Origin: DATGIQ01 sp035295665
GTDB lineage: Bacteria > Planctomycetota > Planctomycetia > Gemmatales > Gemmataceae
DNA length: 38,791 nt
Direction of reading: 5' to 3'
NCBI GenBank assembly: GCA_035295665.1
Contig: DATGIQ010000183.1
Location: 1 to 38,791, forward strand
Part shown: piece by piece, positions 1 to 7,887 of the stretch
Layout of the letters: each line of letters starts with the position of its first letter
Numbering within the stretch: position 1 is the stretch's first letter
Program-made: the position numbers and the translations under genes
The notes under the pieces: model-generated
What the model saw: only the letters and a program-made list of their open reading frames with translations
Told to the model about the DNA's origin: nothing
Database searches by the model: none

Positions 1-102
1 CTTGTAAACCGGGATGCCGGCCTTGATGGCTTCCTGGCGAAGGTTGGCGCCGACGGGAACCTCGATTACCTTTTTATGGTTGATGAATTCGACCTTGGGC
101 AT
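1..102 (-). CDS. 2Fe-2S ferredoxin-like protein, N-terminal fragment
   Basis: The gene runs leftwards out of the window; only the first 34 codons are visible, from an ATG at 102. The visible peptide begins MPKVEFINHKKVIEVPVGAN and continues to about IPVYK. This is the start of a beta-grasp 2Fe-2S ferredoxin: a first strand, a short turn, a second strand (VIEVPVG) and the helix (LRQEAIKAG) that normally precedes the cysteine loop. The cluster-binding cysteines would lie outside the window, so binding itself is not seen. It is divergent from the phosphoesterase at 245. An electron-carrier role is inferred from family resemblance only. Confidence 0.6.
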   Translation of the reverse strand, partial: MPKVEFINHKKVIEVPVGANLRQEAIKAGIPVYK

Positions 103-244
103 GGAACCTAAACCCTTATCAAGCAATTGGGTAAATGGAACGGTCTATTGCCGGTGACGACGTTCCGGAGATTGTACGAATCCGGTCGAACGGGGTCCAT
201 GCAGCCTGCGCCGCCATGGACCCAAACAGGAAACCGCCACAACA

Positions 245-1153
245 ATGGCCTCAAACCCGGCCGTACGCCTCGTCCAGTTTAGCGATATCCATATCACGAC
301 CGAACCGCTCGGCTGGACCAACGCCGATTGGTTCAACAAACGGCTGCCGGGATGGCTCAACCTGAAATTCCTGGGCAGAAAACATCGCTTCCGCCAGGCA
401 AACCTTGTTTTGGCGGCGCTGGCGGATGAGTTGCAGCGGCGCCGGCCGGACCATGTGATCTTCTCGGGAGATGCCACGGCTCTGGGGTTTGAGGCAGAAC
501 TGGTCCATGCCCTTCGCTTGCTGGCCTTGTCCGGGCCGAACGGCCTGCCGGGACTCGCCGTGCCCGGCAACCATGATTACTATGTCCGACAGGTAGCTGC
601 GTCGGGACTATTCGAACGGTATTTCGCTCCCTGGCAACAGGGCGAGCGCATAGAGGATGCCGTTTATCCATTCGCTCAGCGCGTCGGCCCGGTTTGGCTG
701 GTAGCGGTTAATTCGGCCAAAGGCAACCGCTGGTTCTGGGATGCGACAGGAAGTGTGGGGCCAGAGCAGCTTGGCCGGCTGGAGATCCTGCTGAGCCGCC
801 TGGCTCCGGGCCCCCGCATTCTGGTAACCCATTATCCCGTTTGCCTGGCTAACGGCGAGCCGGAACGGCATTTTCACCGGCTGTGCGACTTGGCGGACGT
901 GGTGGCCGTGGCGGTGCGCGGCGGCGTCAGTCTCTGGTTGCATGGCCACCGTCATGGGCCCTACCACCGCCAAAGCAGCAGCCTCGCTTCGTTCCCGGTT
1001 GTTTGTGCGGGGAGCGCGACCGAGACGGACGATTGGTCCTATGGCGAGTACACGATCGAAGGGAACGACTTTCGTGGGCTGCGGCGCGTGTTTTGCCCGG
1101 AGGCGAGCAGTTTTCGGGATGAGGATGTTTTTGCGTTTCGGCTCGGTGGCTGA
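245..1153 (+). CDS. calcineurin-like metallophosphoesterase
   Basis: 302-residue cytosolic protein with the full set of metallophosphoesterase metal-ligand motifs in order: SDIH (D14, H16), GD (D76), GNHD (N109, H110), the histidine of VTHY (H196) and HGHRH (H235, H237). This fold binds two metal ions and hydrolyses phosphomono- or diesters. The relatively short length and the spacing between GD and GNHD resemble the cAMP phosphodiesterase/Icc-like subgroup, but the substrate cannot be told from sequence. No signal peptide or membrane segment is seen. The ATG at 245 is used because the first motif starts only 12 residues in. It is divergent from the ferredoxin-like gene and followed by a 600-base region without an intact gene. 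Confidence 0.85.
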   Translation: MASNPAVRLVQFSDIHITTEPLGWTNADWFNKRLPGWLNLKFLGRKHRFRQANLVLAALADELQRRRPDHVIFSGDATALGFEAELVHALRLLALSGPNGLPGLAVPGNHDYYVRQVAASGLFERYFAPWQQGERIEDAVYPFAQRVGPVWLVAVNSAKGNRWFWDATGSVGPEQLGRLEILLSRLAPGPRILVTHYPVCLANGEPERHFHRLCDLADVVAVAVRGGVSLWLHGHRHGPYHRQSSSLASFPVVCAGSATETDDWSYGEYTIEGNDFRGLRRVFCPEASSFRDEDVFAFRLGG

Positions 1154-1191
1154 TCAAGCCCCAGAATCCACCCGGCACACTCCGACGTGGG

Positions 1192-1535
1192 CTAACGTAT
1201 TTTCAACGTGAATTCCGGGTGGCCGAACACATCCACGCGCTGCGACAAGCGAAACGATGGGCCGAATACGGTCGACTTTACCGATCCTCCATACTTCCGG
1301 CTAGCAACGAATCGGGCCGCGCCGCGATGGAAAATGTTGAACCCTGGCCGTTGGCCGCGCACATCCTACCAGTCAGTATTCATCGATTCCCGCCTGCCAA
1401 TAGAGATCCAATCGCCCAAGCGTATCCTTGTGCACGGAACTCGGACGGATGATTTCAAGAACCATCTCGGGCGCGCCCTGGAGTTCGTTAAAGCCCTCTT
1501 CGGCCTCCTCCACGAGCAAACGTAACGTGACACCC
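1192..1535 (-). pseudogene. Uma2-family endonuclease remnant
   Basis: Reading the minus strand gives recognisable pieces of a Uma2/DUF820 putative restriction endonuclease: a stretch ending in APEMVLEIIRPSSVHKDT, then LGRLDLYWQAGIDEY, where the family continues with Trp. Here the TGG is TGA (plus-strand bases 1373-1375), an in-frame stop. Beyond it the frame changes and the typical C-terminal strand pair reappears as SFRLSQRVDVFGHPEFTLKI, ending at a TAG at 1194-1192. At least one nonsense change and one frameshift are therefore needed to join the pieces, and no start can be placed. Uma2 genes occur in large, decaying families in planctomycetes and cyanobacteria. The stretch from 1536 to 1759 holds nothing I can identify. 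Confidence 0.65.
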
Positions 1536-1759
1536 ATCGCCAAGCCCATCCCTTTCGCCGGCCCCTTCCTCTGCGGCTCCTCGGCGGCGAGCCCCCCTCA
1601 TCGAATTGGCGATCCCGTCGCCAGCACTCTTGAGCTGGACCCGCGCTTGCCGTACGATCACTTCCGGAAACCCCGAACAGCCTACCCGCTCCGCCTGGCT
1701 GTCTCACATGCCGGGGGTCGTGGCCTGGAGTTCTGGTCCTTGTTTTCCGGGAGCAATCA

Positions 1760-4700
1760 ATGTCGTGGCCGTGCCGCTCTGTTTTCGCCGCTGCCCTCCT
1801 TTGGATTCCCTCGCCCCTGTTGGCTCAAAGCGAATACGGCTTCGTAAACACCCGGCCATCAGGCCAACCCTATCTCACGCCGGAAGAATCGCTGAAACGG
1901 TTGCATGTGCCTCCGGGATTCGAAGTGAAGCTCTTTGCCGCCGAGCCCGACATCATCAACCCCATCTCCTTCACTGTGGATGAACGGGGCCGGCTTTGGG
2001 TGGTTGAATGTTACGAATATCCCAAGCGAACGCCCAAGGGACAAAAGCCGCGCGATCGCATCAAAATCCTCGAAGACACCACCGGGGACGGCAAGGCCGA
2101 TAAGGTCACCCTGTGGGCGGAAGGCAAAGACCTACCCACGTTTGACCTGGCGAGCGGCATCGAGGTCGGTCATGGCGGCGTCTTTCTCGGCGCCGCTCCT
2201 TACCTGTTCTTCTTGCAAGATCGCACCGGAGCCGGGCGCTGTGACCACTGCGAGATTCTTCTAAAGGGCTTCGGCAGCCAGGACACGCACGAAACCCTCA
2301 ATACGTTCCAGTGGGGACCCGATGGCCGGCTGTATGGTCTGCACGGCATCTTTACGCAATCTCAGATTGGCGAGACTCGACTCAATGCAGCGGTGTGGCG
2401 CTATGGCACGAAGGATCGGAAATTCGAGATTTTTGCTGAAGGAACGAGCAATCCCTGGGGACTCGATTTCGATGCGCACGGCCAAGCGTTCCTGACCGCC
2501 TGCGTCATCGGGCACTGTTTCCATATCGTCCCCGGCGGAACCTACGTCCGCCAGGCGGGGAGTAGTGCCAATCCGTATGCTTTCGGCCTGCTACCGGAAA
2601 TCAGTGACCATAAGCACCACCAGGAAAGCGGTTGGGCCCATGCCGGAGCCCTCGTGCTCCAGGGCGAATCCATCCCGGCGGAGTATCAAAACAGCCTGCT
2701 CATGGGAAGCATCCACGGCTGTAGCATCAAGCGCGATCTTCTGGAACGCCGCGGCTCCACGTTCGTCGCCCGGCACGCGCCCGATTTCCTGACGAGCGGG
2801 GACAAGAATTTTCGCCCCATCAATCTCCGCTGGGGACCCGATGGCTCGATTTACGTGATCGATTGGCACGATCAGAATCCCTGCCATCAGGCCCAGCCCG
2901 ATAGCTGGGACATGACCCACGGCCGGATTTACAAGATTCAACGGACGGGAACCCGCAGCATCCCTCCGCTGGATCTCTCCCGAAAAACGACCAGCGAACT
3001 GGTCGAGCTGTTGAAGAATAATAATCCGTGGTGGCACCGCACGGCCCTGCGGCTACTGGCCGACCGGCGTGATCGCTCCGTGGCGCCGATGCTGGAGGCG
3101 TTGCTGTTTCAGAGCAATGAAGAACCCGTCAATCTGCGCGGGCTATGGGGTCTGCACGCCGTCGGAGCATTCGATGAGCGCGTGGCTGACAAAGCGCTCG
3201 GGCATCCCAGCCCATGGGTGCGCTCGTGGGCGGTGCGCTTCGTTGGAGAGGCGGGTGCTATCTCCGCCGGGATGACGGAGAAGCTGGCCCGGTTAGCCGA
3301 ACGCGAACAGGCCCCCGAAGTCCGTTTGCAACTGGCAAGCACTGCCCACCGGCTCCCCGGACCCACGGCCATCCCGCTGTTGCACCACCTGATGCATCAC
3401 GCCAGCGATGTCCGCGACCCCTTCATTCCGCTCATGATTTGGTTGGCCTACGAACCTTACGTAGCCAAGCAGCCCGACGCGGAGATGGCGTGGCTCAAGG
3501 ATCATGCAGCGGCCAATCCACTGGTTGCCGAGGAAATCGTTTCCCGGACGCTGCGTCGCCTGGCCGGCACGGGCAAACCGGCGGCACTGGCGGCTTCGGT
3601 CGCTTTCCTGGGCGACGTCACCGACTCGACTGTCCGCCGCCGGGCGATGGAAGGATTGATCCAGGCATTGCAGAATCGGCAAGTCGATCCGCCGGTTGCA
3701 TGGAAGCGGGTGTTCGCGGTGTTGCTGCAAGACAGCGATTCGGAAGTACAGCGGTTGGCTCATCGCCTGGCGGTGAATTTCCGGGACTTGGAAGCCGTCC
3801 GTCGTAGCCTGGCGGCGGCGCAGGACGGCCAAAAGCCTGTTTCGGAACGCATCGACGCGATCCGAGTTCTGGGAATCGTCCACCCGGCCGAAGCGCTTCG
3901 CCCTTTGCAAAATCTTCTGCTTCAGGACCCGGATGCGAACCTCCGAGGGGAAGTTTGTCGGGCTTTGGCCGCGTACGATCAACCCGAAGTTGCCCGGACT
4001 GTCCTGGCGGGATGGAAGCAATATCCTCCCGGCGTCCGAGTGGAAGCGATCAACCTTCTGAGCGGACGCAAAGAATGGGCCCGCCAGCTCCTCGCGGCCG
4101 TCGGAAACCACGAAGTCGCAAGGACCGATTTAAACGACAATACGATCCTCCGGCTGCGGGCTCTGCGCGACCAGAAGCTCAACGGCCAAATCGAGGCGGT
4201 CTGGGGAAAAGTTCGTGAAACCACGCCGGCCGAGCTCGAGGCATTGATTGGACGGATGCGGATCTCCCTCTCCGAGGGCCGCGGATCCTTCGAGCGCGGC
4301 CGAACGGTTTTCGAAAACCAGTGCGCGAAATGTCACCGCTTCGAGGGAAAGGGACATGATGTAGGGCCGAACCTCGATGGTGCCGCCCGCGACATCGACT
4401 ACCTGCTGGTGAATATCCTGGATCCCAACCGAATCGTTGGGCAGCCGTACTTTACGCGCTTCGTCGTGCTCAAGAATGGGCAGGTGGAAACGGGGCTGCT
4501 GACTGCCGAGGATCCGCAATCCATCACGCTGAAGACGGAAAACGATGCCCTGAAGGTCATCCAACGAAAGGACATCGATGAGCTCACCGTGCGGGAAAGA
4601 TCGCTCATGCCGGAGGGCCTCAACGACAATCTGTCGCCGCAAGACTTCCGCGATTTGATTCGCTACCTGATGGTGAACCCGTTTTTGACCGAAGTGGCGG

Positions 4701-5116
4701 TGGCGCCTACCGGGGCCGTAGCGCTCAACTTGGCGGACCCGCTCCACAGTGACAAGGTTACGTGGAGTTGGCCCATCGTGGGACCGCCAGGGAGGATTCC
4801 GCTCCCGCCTCCGCCCGGACAAGGGGACGGCATCGCCTGTGTTGCCGCCGAGGTGACGGCGCCCACGGTAATGCACACCCAACTCCTGTTCGGCGCCGCC
4901 CATCCGGTGCGCATCTGGCTCAACGGGAAGTCGGTCTATCAGGGAACGCCGGGCAAGAGCCCGGCGGAGCCCGACCAACGAGCGATTCCGCTGGAATTGG
5001 CTGAAGGCCTGAATCGATTCATTTTCGAGTTCCGCTACCAGGCGGCCGGCGAAGGGCTATATGCCCGGCTCCTTGATCCGCAGCGACGGTTACACTATCC
5101 GGAAAAGCACCAGTGA
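1760..5116 (+). CDS. PVC-type membrane-bound dehydrogenase with HEAT repeats and haem c site
   Basis: 1118 residues with a signal peptide (hydrophobic segment ending near SPLLAQ, about residue 23). Residues about 40-390 form the beta-propeller dehydrogenase-like domain known from planctomycetes and verrucomicrobia (TIGR02604 type), recognisable by GFEVKLFAAEP, DERGRLWVVE and DTTGDGKAD. Residues about 400-810 are helical HEAT-like repeats. A C-terminal cytochrome module (TIGR02603 type) has the haem attachment site C855-A-K-C-H859, followed by VGPNLDG and LDPNRIV and a likely distal Met near SLMPEG. About 150 further residues form a beta-rich C-terminal extension. It should act in the periplasm in oxidation of sugars or other organics; the substrate is unknown. 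A Shine-Dalgarno-like GGGAG lies 7 bases before the ATG. Confidence 0.9.
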   Translation: MSWPCRSVFAAALLWIPSPLLAQSEYGFVNTRPSGQPYLTPEESLKRLHVPPGFEVKLFAAEPDIINPISFTVDERGRLWVVECYEYPKRTPKGQKPRDRIKILEDTTGDGKADKVTLWAEGKDLPTFDLASGIEVGHGGVFLGAAPYLFFLQDRTGAGRCDHCEILLKGFGSQDTHETLNTFQWGPDGRLYGLHGIFTQSQIGETRLNAAVWRYGTKDRKFEIFAEGTSNPWGLDFDAHGQAFLTACVIGHCFHIVPGGTYVRQAGSSANPYAFGLLPEISDHKHHQESGWAHAGALVLQGESIPAEYQNSLLMGSIHGCSIKRDLLERRGSTFVARHAPDFLTSGDKNFRPINLRWGPDGSIYVIDWHDQNPCHQAQPDSWDMTHGRIYKIQRTGTRSIPPLDLSRKTTSELVELLKNNNPWWHRTALRLLADRRDRSVAPMLEALLFQSNEEPVNLRGLWGLHAVGAFDERVADKALGHPSPWVRSWAVRFVGEAGAISAGMTEKLARLAEREQAPEVRLQLASTAHRLPGPTAIPLLHHLMHHASDVRDPFIPLMIWLAYEPYVAKQPDAEMAWLKDHAAANPLVAEEIVSRTLRRLAGTGKPAALAASVAFLGDVTDSTVRRRAMEGLIQALQNRQVDPPVAWKRVFAVLLQDSDSEVQRLAHRLAVNFRDLEAVRRSLAAAQDGQKPVSERIDAIRVLGIVHPAEALRPLQNLLLQDPDANLRGEVCRALAAYDQPEVARTVLAGWKQYPPGVRVEAINLLSGRKEWARQLLAAVGNHEVARTDLNDNTILRLRALRDQKLNGQIEAVWGKVRETTPAELEALIGRMRISLSEGRGSFERGRTVFENQCAKCHRFEGKGHDVGPNLDGAARDIDYLLVNILDPNRIVGQPYFTRFVVLKNGQVETGLLTAEDPQSITLKTENDALKVIQRKDIDELTVRERSLMPEGLNDNLSPQDFRDLIRYLMVNPFLTEVAVAPTGAVALNLADPLHSDKVTWSWPIVGPPGRIPLPPPPGQGDGIACVAAEVTAPTVMHTQLLFGAAHPVRIWLNGKSVYQGTPGKSPAEPDQRAIPLELAEGLNRFIFEFRYQAAGEGLYARLLDPQRRLHYPEKHQ

Positions 5117-5158
5117 CGGAACGGAACCTAACGCAGGAGCGCTCCACCTCCGTTCTCG

Positions 5159-6946
5159 CTACTCCTGCCCTGCCGTGGTCCGGCCCAAGGCCACGTCAAA
5201 CTCGCTCAGGAGGGGGACGAGCATTGCGGCCAACGCAAAGCCAAAGGCCCCGGCGACGACCAGGAAGACGATGATTGGGTCCCCGGATTCCTCGGTTCCG
5301 GGCTTGCCAATCAGCACACTGGTCACGGAATAAAAGACCGCGGGCGGACAAAGGAAACTGGCCAGCGTCAGCGCTGGCGACGGCCGATCTGCACTCAATA
5401 CCCACCACAACCCGCCGATGCCCGCGGCCAAAAAGAAAATGAAGCTGAACCACTGCGACTCGAAGCGGCCATTGATGACGATCAGGGCGATGCAAACGAG
5501 GGTGCCGACCGACAGAAAGAAGATCGTTCCGAGGGTATTGATGATGGCGAGCTGACTGTTGATCGTCCGCAGCGACACGTGGACGCCGAGCACAGCTGCG
5601 AAGGCCAGGACAACAAGGCCCCCGACCTCCATGCAGAGCATCGATTCCAGGTTCCTCGCCCCCGACATCTCCGGATGGGCGCGCGGCGGTGTCGCCAGAG
5701 TGCCGAAATAGGCATACACGACGATGAGTGCCAGCGGTAAGAGGATGTAGCTCTTGGTGTTATACAAGATGCCCCAGAGCTTGCCGAAAATGAACTCCTG
5801 AGGGGTGAGATCCGTGACCAGGAGCAGATCGAGCGCACCCGTATCGCGCTCCGAAGTGATCGCGGTGGCGGCTTGCGCACTGACCAACAGCAGGCTGAGG
5901 ATGCTCAGCGGAAGGAGTCCGCGGGCCGCGAAAAAGTGCCCAGGACCACCCGAAGTCCAAAGCGGCGACAACGCCCAGTAACAGATCAGACCGAAGACGA
6001 GGTAATATGCCGCCTGTACCAAGAAGGGCCACCGGCCGTAGGCTCGGGTCCGCATTTCCCGCCAAAGAATTGGATTGGCCCAAACGCGGCGAACGGCTCC
6101 GGGAGCGGCATGGGCCTTGGCTCGGTCCGGCTCGACTTCGTCTGCTTCAGGACGTTCGCGTTGCATGATCGGCTCGCCGCTGGGATTCCAGACCCGAAGA
6201 CGCAAGATCGCCCAGGCATTGAGGAGCAGACTGAGCAGGAGCATTACGGCGGCGAAGCCATACGCCGGGGCTAGGCCTGCGTCGGAATGGACTGGTGGTT
6301 CCAACACGCTCCGGAGTGCCAAAAACGGATCCATCCAGCTCTGGACCCTCTCGCTGGCCCAAATCCCCACGGCTTGCACCACGCACAGGTACAGCACCAG
6401 AAAGAGAACAGTTAGGGCCAGTGCCGGGAACGTCTTTTCCCGCCACAGGGCCACCAGCCCGCCCAGCGATCCTGCGGCCAGGGCGGCCGCGGCCATGATC
6501 AGGAGCGCTTGGGCGACCTGCTCACTGGAGACGCCCCCCAGTAAGAGCAACAAGGCCAGCACGGGCGTCATCCCTGCCAGGAGAAAAAAGATCTGGAAGA
6601 GGCTGCCGAAGAGTTTACCCAAGACGATCTCGTGATTCCGCAGATCGGTCATCAAGAGCAGCACAAACGTCCGGCGGTCCTTTTCCCGGGCAATCGCGCT
6701 TGCGGAGGAGAGGGCGGCGAAGAACAGGAGCACGGGCAGCTGTACCCAGAACGTGAGGACGTAAAAGAGGACCGATCCGAAGCGGGCCGTATCACCGAGC
6801 GTGGCGCTGCGGTCCCAGCCCACAAAGACTTGCCAGGCGGTCAATCCGAGCACCCAGAGCAGCCCCAGGTAGGCCGTGCGCACAATGTAGTGGCGCGGCC
6901 GGCGCGGCACCGTCAGCCATTCACGGACGAAGATGGCACCCAGCAA
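5159..6946 (-). CDS. double-length ABC-2 type transporter permease
   Basis: 595-residue integral membrane protein with about 12 hydrophobic segments. It consists of two related halves. Each has a REW/REM motif near its start, followed several segments later by the same signature: SAIAREKDRRTFVLLLMTDL with VLGKLFG in the first half, and AITSERDTGALDLLLVTDL with IFGKLWG in the second. This is the pattern of an ABC-2 permease duplicated and fused into one chain. No ATP-binding subunit is encoded beside it, so the partner must be elsewhere. The start is a TTG at 6946 with GGAGG 10 bases upstream; no in-frame ATG precedes the first membrane segment. The transported substrate is unknown. It is convergent with the PVC dehydrogenase. 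Confidence 0.85.
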   Translation of the reverse strand: MLGAIFVREWLTVPRRPRHYIVRTAYLGLLWVLGLTAWQVFVGWDRSATLGDTARFGSVLFYVLTFWVQLPVLLFFAALSSASAIAREKDRRTFVLLLMTDLRNHEIVLGKLFGSLFQIFFLLAGMTPVLALLLLLGGVSSEQVAQALLIMAAAALAAGSLGGLVALWREKTFPALALTVLFLVLYLCVVQAVGIWASERVQSWMDPFLALRSVLEPPVHSDAGLAPAYGFAAVMLLLSLLLNAWAILRLRVWNPSGEPIMQRERPEADEVEPDRAKAHAAPGAVRRVWANPILWREMRTRAYGRWPFLVQAAYYLVFGLICYWALSPLWTSGGPGHFFAARGLLPLSILSLLLVSAQAATAITSERDTGALDLLLVTDLTPQEFIFGKLWGILYNTKSYILLPLALIVVYAYFGTLATPPRAHPEMSGARNLESMLCMEVGGLVVLAFAAVLGVHVSLRTINSQLAIINTLGTIFFLSVGTLVCIALIVINGRFESQWFSFIFFLAAGIGGLWWVLSADRPSPALTLASFLCPPAVFYSVTSVLIGKPGTEESGDPIIVFLVVAGAFGFALAAMLVPLLSEFDVALGRTTAGQE

Positions 6947-7164
6947 AGAACCTTTACCTCCCGAGGCCGCCCACCTGCCGTCAGCACCAAAATCGGGACC
7001 CCGTCGATTGGGAAGCCGGACTCCGTGCTCTTATCCATACGTCCCTTACCCGCCCCCGGTTCCTCAACTCTTCCTGCTGGGGTGCCGGGACGATTTCTTT
7101 ATAGAGAAACGATGCGGCTACCGGGCCAAATTCACCGGCCCATCCTCCGCCCCGGACAGGAAAC

Positions 7165-7815
7165 TTACAGGATTTCACAAACGATTATCCGCTTCTGTCC
7201 GGCCGCGCGGTCGTACATTTCGCACAGGGCCGGAAACCATTCCCGTGCGAAATCCAGCTCTTCCTGGCGCTGTTCCTCATCCGGTACATCCCGAAGCTCA
7301 GCCAAATCGCTCAGTGTCCACTGTTCGGGGACCTGGGCCGCAAGGTAATCACGCAACCGGACGACGTCTTCGGCATCGTTGTAACCGGCCTGCTCGGCGC
7401 GGTAGCACCGAGTACCAAAGAGCAGTTCGCGTTGGCCAAAAATCGCTTGCTGGATTGGCGCCAGCTGCGCCCGCGGGACCGCACGTTGCCGATAACTGTC
7501 CGGGGCCAATAAACAGCACAGCGTCTCGGGCGCAACCTGGATCTCGGGAATCTCCAACGCTCCATACAGGAGAAGCTCTCCGACCAACAGCTGCCAGAAG
7601 TGCCGATCGAACGGCAAACTCTGAGCGACCTTGCATACCAGCGGCTCATCCATCCCCGCGGGCAATTCCCTGGTGAATGCCAGGGCGGCGGGAATCAGCT
7701 CCGCGCAAAGGGCGCGGCAGGGCTCAAAGCTCCGTAGCCGCCAGCTGGCAGCCAGCACCGGACTCATTCGCCGGGAGAACAAGTCCGCATCGAGAACCAT
7801 ATAATAAACAGGCAT
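7165..7815 (-). CDS. hypothetical cytosolic protein
   Basis: 216 residues starting MPVYYMVLDADLFSRRMSPV; I do not recognise the family. It has no signal peptide or membrane segment and looks mainly helical, with an acidic C-terminal third (about residues 155-200, rich in D and E) and a run of four cysteines spread through the chain. I chose the ATG at 7815 rather than the longer frame from 7935, because the longer frame would overlap the divergent ATPase gene and adds low-complexity residues. The next gene on the same strand is the ABC-2 permease, 218 bases downstream. Its function cannot be inferred from context. Confidence 0.6.
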   Translation of the reverse strand: MPVYYMVLDADLFSRRMSPVLAASWRLRSFEPCRALCAELIPAALAFTRELPAGMDEPLVCKVAQSLPFDRHFWQLLVGELLLYGALEIPEIQVAPETLCCLLAPDSYRQRAVPRAQLAPIQQAIFGQRELLFGTRCYRAEQAGYNDAEDVVRLRDYLAAQVPEQWTLSDLAELRDVPDEEQRQEELDFAREWFPALCEMYDRAAGQKRIIVCEIL

Positions 7816-7887
7816 AATGGCAGGAAGTTGGCCCGTGGAGTCCGTCTCCCGAGTTTTATACGTTTCCCCGCCCCATCTGCCAGACGG

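Noticed and set aside
3293..4111. 272-codon minus-strand open frame inside the PVC dehydrogenase gene
   Set aside because: It is a reverse-strand shadow produced by high GC third positions; the plus-strand product has clear domains and a haem site.
7816..7887. TTATAC at 7856-7861 as a -10 element for the ATPase fusion
   Set aside because: The nearest -35-like sequence (TTGGCC at 7828) is 22 bases away, too far for a standard promoter.
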